Shown here piece after piece: positions 16,824 through 23,966 of a DNA stretch of 26,182 bases. The notes beneath the pieces were generated by a model. That model saw only the letters and a list, made by a program, of their open reading frames with translations, did no database searches and was not told the DNA's origin. The translations under genes were made by a program, and so were the position numbers. This DNA comes from an uncultured Phascolarctobacterium sp. (GTDB lineage: Bacteria; Bacillota; Negativicutes; Acidaminococcales; Acidaminococcaceae), in the NCBI GenBank assembly GCA_949287345.1, contig CASEGD010000014.1, forward strand, positions 1-26,182. Direction: 5' to 3'. Position 1 is the stretch's first letter; each line of letters begins with the position of its first letter.

Positions 16824-18014
16824 ATGAATAATATAAATCAAGAACTGGAAAAAATTAAAGCAGATATTGGTGCAAGTAAAGAGAGAAGAACTATAATTGA
16901 TGAAGAATGTCTGAGTAGTTTACAAAAACAAATCGAAATTACTAATTACATTTATCATGCACCGGAAAGAATATCTGATTTAGCCAAAGAGTTTGAAAAT
17001 AAAACAAAGTTGACAGGTCAAGATGTTTCAATTTTATTTGTAGCGATAGGTTTACAAATCATCAGACAATTTCTACAAGAGAAAATCTCTTTTCCTGAAG
17101 AACGTCTTGATGATCAAACTGCCGCAGGCAAGCATAATTATAGTAAAGAAGAAAGAAATAAAGGATATTATAATCCAAGTTTATCAGAAATAGTAACAAA
17201 GCCTGTACCATTCGATGTAATTGATGGGGCAGATGGTAAATTTAAAGGTAGTGGAAAATTTGGACATAGAGGAAAAACATTAGGACATGACCCATTATTA
17301 GGATTAGTATTTGGCACTGCTAATATTGCAACAGCAACAGTTACATTAACGCATGGGAATTTTAATTATGAATCATATCATGTTAGAACTAATGAAAGAA
17401 ACAGAGATAGCTTTGCTGAGCATGCAGATACGATAAAAGTTTTAAAATATACAATAGACAAAATAGTAAATAATACAGGTAAAGATGGACGAGAACGAGT
17501 TGCGGCAGCGTTTGCTAAAGAAATTGTTCATTTAAAATCTGATGAGAATACTAAAAAAAGTCTACCGTTGCCTATATTGACTTCAATTTCTCCTGAATTA
17601 GCAGGGAAATTAGCTGAATATGGCTTAGATTGTGCTAACTTATTATACGTTGGTAAACAATTAGAAGTAATAGGAAAACAAGCTGGTTATGCCATTTTTA
17701 TTAATTATCTCGTATCAATTTTTCATCGATTGTTTTTTGATGGAACGACCAAAGAAGAAGAAAAATTATACGAAGTAAGAACAAGAAAAATTATTGCTTT
17801 TTCTAATGTAATATCATCAGCTTTTAATTTAGGTATTTGCGGTTTTGCTGCGTATAATGGTGGTTATAAAAAAGCAGTTGAAAATCTTGATATCGGTGGA
17901 TTGTGTGTAACCGTCTATAGAGTAATAACAGATACTAAATTTATAAATAAGGTTAGACATGAATTAGTAATTGGTACGTTTAGAAAAGAAATAGAAGAAA
18001 TTTTAAATTCATAA
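16824..18014 (+). CDS. Unknown protein with GHDPLLGLVFGTANI motif, second gene of AT-rich cassette
   Basis: A protein of 396 aa; I cannot name a family. Residues 1-65 look helical and charged. Residues 67-84 are hydrophobic. The centre has F-G-H-R-G-K-T-L-G-H-D-P-L-L-G-L-V-F-G-T-A-N-I (about 146-168), then S-Y-H-V and a stretch with H-A-D-T-I-K-V. The two His-containing clusters look like a conserved, possibly catalytic or metal-binding core. Later hydrophobic stretches (Y-A-I-F-I-N-Y-L-V-S-I-F; N-V-I-S-S-A-F-N-L-G-I-C-G-F-A-A-Y) could insert in or lie on a membrane. The AGAGGA ribosome site lies in the end of the previous gene. Base composition shows the same AT bias as its partner. Function is unknown. 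A two-gene defence or toxin unit is one guess from the context. Confidence 0.75.
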   Translation: MNNINQELEKIKADIGASKERRTIIDEECLSSLQKQIEITNYIYHAPERISDLAKEFENKTKLTGQDVSILFVAIGLQIIRQFLQEKISFPEERLDDQTAAGKHNYSKEERNKGYYNPSLSEIVTKPVPFDVIDGADGKFKGSGKFGHRGKTLGHDPLLGLVFGTANIATATVTLTHGNFNYESYHVRTNERNRDSFAEHADTIKVLKYTIDKIVNNTGKDGRERVAAAFAKEIVHLKSDENTKKSLPLPILTSISPELAGKLAEYGLDCANLLYVGKQLEVIGKQAGYAIFINYLVSIFHRLFFDGTTKEEEKLYEVRTRKIIAFSNVISSAFNLGICGFAAYNGGYKKAVENLDIGGLCVTVYRVITDTKFINKVRHELVIGTFRKEIEEILNS

Positions 18015-18019
18015 AAGTA

Positions 18020-18062
18020 TATAAAAATAGCGTATGCGTTTAATGCATACGCTATTTTTATA
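18020..18062. terminator. Bidirectional terminator between the cassette and arsR
   Basis: A perfect 18-bp inverted repeat (18020-18037 with 18045-18062) with a 7-base loop. The GC core GCGTATGC is flanked by A5/T5, so it can stop transcription from both converging genes. Confidence 0.85.
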
Positions 18063-18071
18063 ACTCTTAAA

Positions 18072-18395
18072 TTATACACGATGTTTGATGTGGTCCAGCG
18101 CCTGGGCGAACAGGGTTAATACATGCTGGTCGTCAAGGCTGTAAAATACTTCCTTGCCGGTTTTGGTAAATTTAACCAGCCCCGCATGGCGCAGAAGCCT
18201 TAACTGATGTGAAATGGCGGATTGCGTCATCTCCAAAGAATCCGCGATATTCGTCACGCAGGCTTCGCCTTCGGCAAGCAGCGCCAGAATACGGATGCGC
18301 GTCGGGTCGCCCAGCACTTTAAAGGTATCAGCCATGGGCTGCACAAATTTTTCGGCAATGGGCACGTCCAGTTTTAAAGTTTTTTCTTCACTCAT
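18072..18395 (-). CDS. ArsR/SmtB-family metal-sensing repressor (zinc/cobalt/nickel type)
   Basis: A winged-helix repressor of 107 aa. The recognition helix region lies at about 47-72 (V-T-N-I-A-D-S-L-E-M-T-Q-S-A-I-S-H-Q-L-R). Near the C-terminus, Asp89, His91, His102 and His105 are spaced D-x-H-x10-H-x2-H. That is the alpha-5 metal site of CzrA/SmtB-type sensors, where zinc (or cobalt/nickel) binding releases DNA. No arsenic-type C-V-C site is present. I start at the ATG at 18395, seven bases after AAGAGGTGA; a longer reading to 18452 lies inside the upstream gene. It is the last gene of the thiW operon. The regulated gene is not known and may be the operon itself. Confidence 0.85.
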   Translation of the reverse strand: MSEEKTLKLDVPIAEKFVQPMADTFKVLGDPTRIRILALLAEGEACVTNIADSLEMTQSAISHQLRLLRHAGLVKFTKTGKEVFYSLDDQHVLTLFAQALDHIKHRV

Positions 18396-18399
18396 AATC

Positions 18400-18666
18400 T
18401 CACCTCTTAATGCCCTTGCTGAAAAAGAAAAGCAGTACGGCGTAATACACAAAGCTGCCCATCACGGTGCGGGTTGAAAATAACAGCGGGAACACGATAA
18501 ACGCCAGAAGCAGCACGCAAAGCTGCACAATAGCGCTCAATAATCCGCGCGAGCGGACGGCACGCCATGCCAGCACGCTGTAACGCGAGGCAAAAATGCC
18601 AAAGAAAAAACCGCTGAGCACGTATAGAATTTGCGAAAGTAAATTATCAAGGTTAAAATCCATCAT
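18400..18666 (-). CDS. Small membrane protein, unknown
   Basis: A protein of 88 aa, mostly hydrophobic, with about three membrane helices (I-L-Y-V-L-S-G-F-F-F-G-I-F-A; L-L-S-A-I-V-Q-L-C-V-L-L-L-A-F-I-V-F; F-V-Y-Y-A-V-L-L-F-F-F). I do not recognise the family. Its start overlaps the thiW stop by four bases (ATGA), and its own stop overlaps the arsR ribosome site, so the three genes are translationally coupled. It has no metal-binding His/Cys cluster that would mark it as a metal exporter. A role next to ThiW in transport is possible but only inferred. Confidence 0.7.
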   Translation of the reverse strand: MMDFNLDNLLSQILYVLSGFFFGIFASRYSVLAWRAVRSRGLLSAIVQLCVLLLAFIVFPLLFSTRTVMGSFVYYAVLLFFFSKGIKR

Positions 18667-19169
18667 TTGCCTGCCTTGCTGGAAAGCTGCGTTGGCATGA
18701 TATGGCTGAGCACGCCGCTTTTAATTAAAAGCCCGGCGATAATGCTGCCGCCGACGGTGCTGATTAAAAACGGGGGCACAAAAAACCACGCCGCCGCTTT
18801 GCTGTCTAGTATTGCCCAGGCAATAACCCACGCCGCAAGGCCGCCCAAAATGCCGGTGCCGAAAATTTCTCCGGCCATGGCCGCGCCGGTGCTGTTAAAA
18901 CGACGGTAAGCAAGGCCTGCCAGCAGCGCGCCAATCATGCTGCCGGGGAAGGCGAGCAGCGAACCGGTGCCTGCCATGTTGCGCAGGCAGCTGATGACAA
19001 ACGCTACGGAAACGGCTTCCTTCGGCCCTAAAATAACGGCGCACAGCACGTTGATGGCGTGCTGGACGGGGAAGCATTTGGAAGCGCCTGCCGGTATGTA
19101 AACAATGTGCGCGCTTAATGCGCCGATAGCGACGAGCAGCGCCGCCAAAGTTAATTTATGAATGTTCAT
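18663..19169 (-). CDS. thiW: ThiW-type ECF transporter substrate-binding (S) component
   Basis: An integral membrane protein of 168 aa that captures a thiamine precursor, thought to be the thiazole moiety, for an energy-coupling-factor transporter. Diagnostic stretches are Y-I-P-A-G-A-S-K-C-F-P-V-Q-H-A-I-N-V, A-F-P-G-S-M-I-G-A-L-L-A-G-L, G-E-I-F-G-T-G-I and F-F-V-P-P-F-L-I-S, all typical of ThiW. I start at the ATG at 19169, after GGAGTGA; the longer frame to 19199 has no ribosome site. The ECF ATPases and T component are not in this window. ThiW genes are often under a TPP riboswitch, but I found none upstream. Instead the operon ends with a metal-type ArsR gene. Confidence 0.85.
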   Translation of the reverse strand: MNIHKLTLAALLVAIGALSAHIVYIPAGASKCFPVQHAINVLCAVILGPKEAVSVAFVISCLRNMAGTGSLLAFPGSMIGALLAGLAYRRFNSTGAAMAGEIFGTGILGGLAAWVIAWAILDSKAAAWFFVPPFLISTVGGSIIAGLLIKSGVLSHIMPTQLSSKAGK

Positions 19170-19229
19170 CAAAATCACTCCAAAACATAAAAATGACAAA
19201 AGTTTCAGCTATAATTTTACTACAATAAT

Positions 19230-19258
19230 ATTATACATATTTATACTTGCCGCCGCAA
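19230..19258 (-). promoter_or_regulatory. Promoter of the thiW operon
   Basis: On the minus strand TTGCGG (19258-19253) and a perfect TATAAT (19235-19230) are 17 bases apart. The spacer is AT-rich, but I could not find a clean SmtB-type 12-2-12 palindrome. A small hairpin CTTGC/GCAAG (19246-19259) overlaps the -35. Confidence 0.55.
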
Positions 19259-19334
19259 GATAAAAAGGAAAACGCCCCGCCGTGTAGAATTATATAAGCA
19301 TATTTACAGCAAGCAGCCTTTGGAGGGATTTTAT

Positions 19335-20448
19335 ATGCAGGTTTTAAACGGAATAAAGGTTATAGATTTCAGCAAATGGCTGCCGGGGCAGTACGCCGGA
19401 CGTTAAGGGCGACGTTACGCGCGGCTTTACGCCGGAAAAAGAGCCGGGCATGAGCTACTGGCATTTAATGCTGAACCGCAACAAACGCGGCATTACCGTC
19501 AACCTAAAAACACCGGCGGGGCGCAAAGTGCTGCTGCGCCTTTTAAAAGAAGCCGACGTTTTTCTGGAAGGCTTCCGCCCGGGATATTTAAAAATGCTGG
19601 GGCTGGATTACGAAACTGTCAGCAAAATTAACCCGCGGCTTATTTACTGTTCCATTACCGGCTTCGGGCCGGAGGGCAAATACAAACACATGCCTTCGCA
19701 CGATTTGAACGTCGTCGGGCTGGCTGGCGTCGATGCGCAGGAGGACGGAACGGATATCAGCGTGCCTTCGGTGCAGGTGGCGGCGCTGGGAAGCAGTTTA
19801 AACGCCATCAGCGGCATTTTGCTGGCGCTGTTCGCGCGTGAGCGCACCGGTAGAGGGCAGGCGGTGAACATTGATTTGTACAGCACTGCCATCAACACGC
19901 AGATTACCGGCATTAGCAGCGTCATCGGCTGCCGCGAAACGGGTATGCCTTCCTTCGGCCGCACGGCATCGCACTATTACAGCGTTTACCAAACCAGGGA
20001 CGGGCGCTGGCTCAGCATCGGCACGATTGAGCCGAAGTTCTGGCAGAAGATGTGCGAGCTGATTGAAAAGCCGGAATTAAAAGACCGCCAGTTTGATTTT
20101 GCCCATTCGGCAGAGCTGAAAAAGATTCTGGCTGAAGCCTTCCGGCAGAAAACACAGGCGGAATGGCTGGAACTTATCGGTAAGGACGAGTTTTGCGTAA
20201 CGCCCGTGCGCACTTTGCTGGAGGCTTTGGACAGCGACTTGACGACGGAGCAGTGCGATATGCTGCTGACTAAAGAAGAAGATTTCGGTAACTATACCTA
20301 TGTAAAACCGGCGGTGAAGCTGTCGGAAACAGCGGGCGCAATCAGCCGCCGCGCGCCGTATTTGGGCGAGCATACGGACGAAGTGCTGGCTGGGCTTGGC
20401 TATACAACAGAAGAAATCGCCGCCATGCGCGCAAAAGGAGAGATTTGA
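19335..20448 (+). pseudogene. Family III CoA-transferase (CaiB/BaiF type), damaged by an internal deletion
   Basis: Family III CoA-transferases move CoA between acids. The ATG at 19335 follows GGAGG and opens the family N-terminus (G-I-K-V-I-D-F-S-K-W-L-P-G-Q-Y-A-G). That frame stops at 19404-19406. The family sequence resumes at once in the next frame (D-V-K-G-D-V-T-R-G-F-T-P) and continues to 20448. The conserved segment between them, normally about 15 residues including G-A-D-V-x-K-x-E, is missing, so bases were deleted and the frame lost. The sequence at the catalytic Asp of formyl-CoA transferase (x-D-A in G-K-G-Q...S-M-x-D-A) reads Y-S-T-A here. The stop touches the next ATG. It is probably non-functional as read; the substrate is unknown. 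Confidence 0.75.
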
Positions 20449-21558
20449 ATGGCATTAAAAAATATAGGCAAATTACTGGGCGGGCTGCTGTTTGCCGTGT
20501 ATCTGCTGCTCGGCAGCGTGCTTCCGGCAGAAGCGGGCATCATCAGCAAGCAGCAGGAAATTGAAATGGGGCGCGAAACTGCGATGGCGCTGGAAGCAAA
20601 ATACGGCGTGGTGCAGGACTACGAATTGCAGGAGCGCGTCAACCGAATCGGGCAAAGCCTTGTTGCCGTCAGCGACAGGCAGGATTTACAGTACAGCTTT
20701 AAGGTACTGAACTGCGACGAAGTAAATGCTCTGGCCTGCCCGGGCGGCTTTGTGTATGTGTTTAAAGGCTTGATTGATTACATGCCGAGCGATGCGGAAC
20801 TGGCGGGCGTGCTGGGGCATGAGGTGAGCCATATTGTTGAAAAGCATACCGTACACCAGATTGAAAAACAGCTTTTAACAACTTTGCTTTTAGCAGTCGC
20901 CACCAAGGGCGATATGGGGCTGACGGGGCTGGCGTCGCAGGCTTTGGCGGCAGGCTACAGCCGTACCGATGAACGCGGCGCGGACAAAGAAGGCTTTAAC
21001 CTGTGCGTGGCGGCGGGCTATAATCCGTACAGCATGGTGCTGACCATTAACAAGCTGGAAGATTTGTCCAAGGAAAAAGGCAACCCGGGCTACGGTCTGT
21101 TCAGCAGCCATCCGGAACCGGAAGAACGCCTGAAACGCGTGATGAAACAGATTAAAAAGCTGGACCCGCACCCGGACATTACCGTGCATGAAGATGGCAC
21201 GGCAACCGTGCATGAGGGCGACTGGACTTTCAACATCAGCGAAAAAATCGGTAACGACAAGCCGGAATACCGTGCCTATATGCTGGCAGGTTCGCTGTAT
21301 GTGGCGCGCCAGCGCGGACCGATTGACCCGTACCGCTTTATTGTGTACGACAACGGCGGCAGCGCAACGCTGTATTATGAGGACATTCAGCTCTTAACCG
21401 TGTATAATCAGGACGCTTACGCCGCAGGCTTCGGCGACGCGGGAAGCTACGCAAACGCATGCAGCCAGCTTCTGCGCGAATGGGCACCCATTGCCAACGC
21501 CAACGACGCCGCGGATAACGACAAAGATAAGGATAAAAAGAAGAAATCCAAAGACTAA
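20449..21558 (+). CDS. Exported M48-family zinc metalloprotease
   Basis: A protein of 369 aa with an N-terminal signal peptide (about 1-29, L-L-G-S-V-L-P-A-E-A-G). The zinc motif H-E-V-S-H is at 124-128, and Y-S-R-T-D-E-R-G-A-D (170-179) supplies the third ligand Glu175 and Asp179. This layout resembles periplasmic M48 peptidases such as BepA and LoiP, which act in outer-membrane quality control. The C-terminal 110 residues form an extra domain, then a Lys/Asp-rich tail. The ATG directly follows the stop of the CoA-transferase (TGAATG), with GGAGAG upstream, so the two share a transcript. The peptidase reading frame is intact. Confidence 0.85.
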   Translation: MALKNIGKLLGGLLFAVYLLLGSVLPAEAGIISKQQEIEMGRETAMALEAKYGVVQDYELQERVNRIGQSLVAVSDRQDLQYSFKVLNCDEVNALACPGGFVYVFKGLIDYMPSDAELAGVLGHEVSHIVEKHTVHQIEKQLLTTLLLAVATKGDMGLTGLASQALAAGYSRTDERGADKEGFNLCVAAGYNPYSMVLTINKLEDLSKEKGNPGYGLFSSHPEPEERLKRVMKQIKKLDPHPDITVHEDGTATVHEGDWTFNISEKIGNDKPEYRAYMLAGSLYVARQRGPIDPYRFIVYDNGGSATLYYEDIQLLTVYNQDAYAAGFGDAGSYANACSQLLREWAPIANANDAADNDKDKDKKKKSKD

Positions 21559-21570
21559 AACGCAAAACAA

Positions 21571-21602
21571 AAACACCTGCTACCTTACGGTAACAGGTGT
21601 TT
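21571..21602. terminator. Bidirectional terminator between the M48 peptidase and rubrerythrin genes
   Basis: Stem AAACACCTG/CAGGTGTTT plus TACC/GGTA around one C/A mismatch, with the loop TTAC. On the minus strand it is followed by T5, which suits the rubrerythrin transcript best. Confidence 0.8.
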
Positions 21603-21632
21603 ATTTTGCTTATTGCTTAAATAACCGTTAAA

Positions 21633-22178
21633 TTATTTGTTGAAGTAACGGACAAGCAGGCCTGCGAAAGCTCTGCCATGGCGAGCTTCGTCACGTGCCA
21701 TTTCATGAACGGTGTCATGGATAGCGTCGAGGCCGAGTTCTTTAGCGCGTTTTGCAAGGTCGGTTTTGCCTGCGGTTGCGCCGTTTTCAGCTTCTACGCG
21801 CATTTCAAGGTTCTTTTTGGTGCTGTCGGTAACAACTTCGCCGAGCAGTTCAGCAAATTTAGCTGCGTGTTCTGCTTCTTCGTAAGCAGCTTTTTCCCAG
21901 TACAGGCCGATTTCAGGATAACCTTCGCGATGAGCAACGCGAGCCATAGCAAGGTACATGCCTACTTCGCAGCATTCGCCGTTGAAGTTAGCGCGCAGAT
22001 CGTTTTTAATATCTTCGGGAACGTCTTTGGCTACACCAACAAAATGTTCTGCAGCCCAGGTCATTTCACCTTTCATTTCTACAAATTTGGAAGCCGGAGC
22101 TTTGCACTGCGGGCAGTATTCCGGAGCAGCTTCACCTTCATAAACATAGCCACAAACCTGGCAAACAAATTTTTTCAT
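21633..22178 (-). CDS. Rubrerythrin with N-terminal rubredoxin domain (reverse rubrerythrin)
   Basis: A non-haem iron peroxidase that reduces hydrogen peroxide in anaerobes, 181 aa, cytosolic. The rubredoxin iron site comes first: Cys6, Cys9, Cys22, Cys25 (C-Q-V-C-G-Y and C-P-Q-C). The ferritin-like di-iron domain follows, with helices carrying [14 protein letters not shown] and D-E-A-R-H. In classical rubrerythrin the order is reversed, hence the name. The ATG has a GGAGG site. A strong promoter and an AT-rich operator candidate lie about 75-125 bases upstream, consistent with peroxide-responsive control. The protein is intact and its codons match the core genome. Confidence 0.9.
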   Translation of the reverse strand: MKKFVCQVCGYVYEGEAAPEYCPQCKAPASKFVEMKGEMTWAAEHFVGVAKDVPEDIKNDLRANFNGECCEVGMYLAMARVAHREGYPEIGLYWEKAAYEEAEHAAKFAELLGEVVTDSTKKNLEMRVEAENGATAGKTDLAKRAKELGLDAIHDTVHEMARDEARHGRAFAGLLVRYFNK

Positions 22179-22251
22179 TATTCATTCCTCCATTAAAGTA
22201 CAATAAAGTGTAATTTGTTTTGTGCGGCAATCAGTACCGCTTACAGTATTG

Positions 22252-22280
22252 ATTGTAACACGGCAGTGATAAGTTGTCAA
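22252..22280 (-). promoter_or_regulatory. Strong promoter of the rubrerythrin gene
   Basis: On the minus strand a perfect TTGACA (22280-22275) and TACAAT (22257-22252) are exactly 17 bases apart. This is the closest match to sigma-A consensus in the window. Confidence 0.75.
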
Positions 22281-22301
22281 TAATAATTATTATTTATTGA
22301 C
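22276..22301. promoter_or_regulatory. Candidate operator overlapping the rubrerythrin -35 box (PerR/Fur-like)
   Basis: GTCAATAA (22276-22283) and TTATTGAC (22294-22301) form an 8-bp inverted repeat with a 10-base AT centre; the 16-base AATAATAATTATTATT palindrome sits inside the left part. It covers the -35 box. The AT pattern resembles PerR boxes, and rubrerythrins are common PerR targets, but the regulator is inferred. Confidence 0.45.
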
Positions 22302-22379
22302 GCATTTTAAATTAAAATTTTTGTGAAATGCAATTAAAATATCCGCCGCGGCGGGATAAGGCAAAATTTAGCGTTACTA

Positions 22380-22408
22380 TTGTAGAATGACGCAGAACTT
22401 GCTATAAT
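22380..22408 (+). promoter_or_regulatory. Promoter of the 101-aa gene
   Basis: TTGTAG (22380-22385) and TATAAT (22403-22408) with a 17-base spacer; TGC just before the -10 makes it an extended -10 promoter. Confidence 0.6.
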
Positions 22409-22433
22409 ATACAGAAGATACCGGAGGTACGAT

Positions 22434-22739
22434 ATGGAAAAGTTTATTGTTACATTAAATTGCCATGCCCATTATGGTTACGTTGAATATGACCCCGCAA
22501 CCAAAACGGCAAAAGTTTGCCTTGACGTGCCCGAAGCAAAGGCGCGCGTTGAAGAATTTTTGCAGAAACCGCTGACGCTGGATTTGCCGGAAGGCGATAC
22601 CATCCGCCAGTTTGTAACCAAAACCTTAATGCCGCTTGACAGCTTGGAAAACTTTAAGGTTTGCCTTGGCAGGCTTTGGGTTAATACAGATGTCAGGGTT
22701 GAGTGGAGCATGCCTCCCGGAGCAATGGCTGAACTGTAA
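22434..22739 (+). CDS. Small hypothetical protein
   Basis: A protein of 101 aa, soluble, family not recognised. It begins M-E-K-F-I-V-T-L-N-C-H-A-H-Y-G-Y-V-E-Y-D and contains repeated short beta strands and P-E-G-D-T-I-R-Q-F-V. It has two cysteines in the first third and one later, with no transmembrane segment and no signal peptide. It has a good promoter, a GGAGGT ribosome site and core-genome codon use, so it is a real gene. A tRNA follows 31 bases after the stop with no terminator between, so both may share a transcript. Confidence 0.75.
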   Translation: MEKFIVTLNCHAHYGYVEYDPATKTAKVCLDVPEAKARVEEFLQKPLTLDLPEGDTIRQFVTKTLMPLDSLENFKVCLGRLWVNTDVRVEWSMPPGAMAEL

Positions 22740-22770
22740 TTGCCGTTATTTTAATTGAACAGCTTATTTT

Positions 22771-22847
22771 GGTTCCGTAGCTCAGTTGGATAGAGCATTC
22801 GCCTCCTAAGCGAAGGGTCGGCAGTTCGAATCTGCCCGGGATCACCA
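22771..22847 (+). tRNA. tRNA-Arg (anticodon CCU)
   Basis: A 77-base cloverleaf including the encoded CCA (22845-22847). The acceptor GGTTCCG pairs with CGGGATC (with G-T pairs), the D-arm is AGCTC-AGTTGGATA-GAGC, and the T-arm is GGCAG-TTCGAAT-CTGCC. The anticodon stem TTCGC/GCGAA holds loop CTCCTAA, giving anticodon CCU, which reads AGG. Confidence 0.95.
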
Positions 22848-22856
22848 GTAAATATG

Positions 22857-22888
22857 CGCACTTGCAAGTAATTGTGGGTGCGTTTTTT
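22857..22888 (+). terminator. Probable terminator after the tRNA
   Basis: A short stem CGCAC/GTGCG (22857-22861 with 22878-22882) with a long loop, followed by six T residues. The stem is weak but the position after the tRNA fits. Confidence 0.5.
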
Positions 22889-22919
22889 GTTTTTTACGAT
22901 GGTTATTTTGGTTGTAATT

Positions 22920-23867
22920 TTAAAATTTTACAACTATATTTTTCTTCGGTACTTTTTGCCAGTCAAACAGTGGGATGAGTTCAGCAGCTTTAATTGCTTC
23001 TTCTTTATCAATAACTCCTGCGAGGCAGGCGAGTTTGCCAATAACGGCTTCCGGCGTTTTATAGTGCTGGCGCAGCGCGCCCATGTCCAGATCAAGGTCG
23101 CGTTTGGCAAGGCGGCGTCCGTCCGGCGCTGTCAGCAGCGGCAGGTGTCCAAACTGCGGCGCGTTAAAGCCAAGCTGCTTGTACAGATAAAGCTGCGGCG
23201 CGGTGGAAGTCAGTAAATCGCTGCCGCGGATAACTTCCGTGACATTCATCAGCGCGTCGTCGATGACGACGGCAAGCTGGTACGCGTAGATGCCGTCGCT
23301 GCGCCGCACAATGAAGTCGCCCCATTCACGCGCAAGGTTAAGGCTTTGCCTGCCGTAATGCAAATCATCAAACGTAACATCAGCACCCGGCACCTTAATG
23401 CGCCATGCGCATTTATGCGCGCCCGCAAGTTTTGCGGCGCGCTGTGCCGCCGTTAAACGGAGGCAGGTGCCGGGGTACACAAAATGCCCGTCGCTGGAGT
23501 GCGGTGCGCTGGCGGCATGCAGCTCGGCGCGGCTGCAAAAGCAGGGGTAAATTAAATCCTGCGCCGCAAGTTCATCAAAGTATTTTTTGTATATCCCGCT
23601 GCGGCGGCTCTGGTAGTATTCGTCAGCAGGTTTATCCGGCACTGCGCCGTAATCCCAGTCTAAACCTAGCCACAGCAAATCATCTATCAGCACGCGCGCT
23701 TTTTCTTCCGTGCAGCGCGAGGTGTCAAGGTCTTCAATGCGCAGCAGCATGTTGCCGTTTTGGCTGCGCGCGCTAAGCCACGCCAGCAGAGCGCAAAAAA
23801 TGTTGCCAAGGTGCATTCTGCCGCTGGGCGACGGCGCAAAACGCCCGCAGATTTTATTTTCAGCCAT
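22920..23867 (-). CDS. gluQ: Glutamyl-Q tRNA(Asp) synthetase
   Basis: A shortened class I synthetase that attaches glutamate to queuosine in tRNA(Asp), 315 aa. It has the catalytic core but not the anticodon-binding domain of GluRS. Seen: A-P-S-P-S-G-R-M-H-L-G-N (11-22), the HIGH-motif equivalent, L-R-I-E-D-L-D-T-S-R (42-51), and R-L-A-K-R-D (252-257) in place of KMSKS. Cys109, Cys111, Tyr131 and Cys135 give the zinc site. The start has a strong AAAGGAG. It is divergent from the yybS gene. The gene symbol gluQ is also written yadB or gluQRS. Confidence 0.9.
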   Translation of the reverse strand: MAENKICGRFAPSPSGRMHLGNIFCALLAWLSARSQNGNMLLRIEDLDTSRCTEEKARVLIDDLLWLGLDWDYGAVPDKPADEYYQSRRSGIYKKYFDELAAQDLIYPCFCSRAELHAASAPHSSDGHFVYPGTCLRLTAAQRAAKLAGAHKCAWRIKVPGADVTFDDLHYGRQSLNLAREWGDFIVRRSDGIYAYQLAVVIDDALMNVTEVIRGSDLLTSTAPQLYLYKQLGFNAPQFGHLPLLTAPDGRRLAKRDLDLDMGALRQHYKTPEAVIGKLACLAGVIDKEEAIKAAELIPLFDWQKVPKKNIVVKF

Positions 23868-23895
23868 TGTTAAGCTCCTTTAACGTTAATTTACT

Positions 23896-23923
23896 TTGCT
23901 TTTTTGCCTTTTTGCGGTACAAT
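23896..23923 (+). promoter_or_regulatory. Possible promoter of the yybS-gdpP operon
   Basis: TTGCTT (23896-23901) and TACAAT (23918-23923) with a 16-base spacer. An overlapping TATAAT at 23923-23928 is a second possible -10. Both lie before the strong AAGGAGG site at 23954. Confidence 0.4.
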
Positions 23924-23966
23924 ATAATTACGTGGGCATATGCCCTGTTAATTAAGGAGGAAAATT

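Noticed and set aside
16824-18014. Calling the second cassette protein a nuclease or protease from its His motifs
   Set aside because: The motifs do not match any catalytic pattern I know, so no function is assigned.
19170-19260. TPP riboswitch upstream of thiW
   Set aside because: The conserved CUGAGA and the paired arms are absent, and the leader is too short.
22771-22847. tRNA-Arg as an integration site for a mobile element
   Set aside because: No repeat of the tRNA 3' end and no integrase nearby; the downstream gene is housekeeping gluQ.
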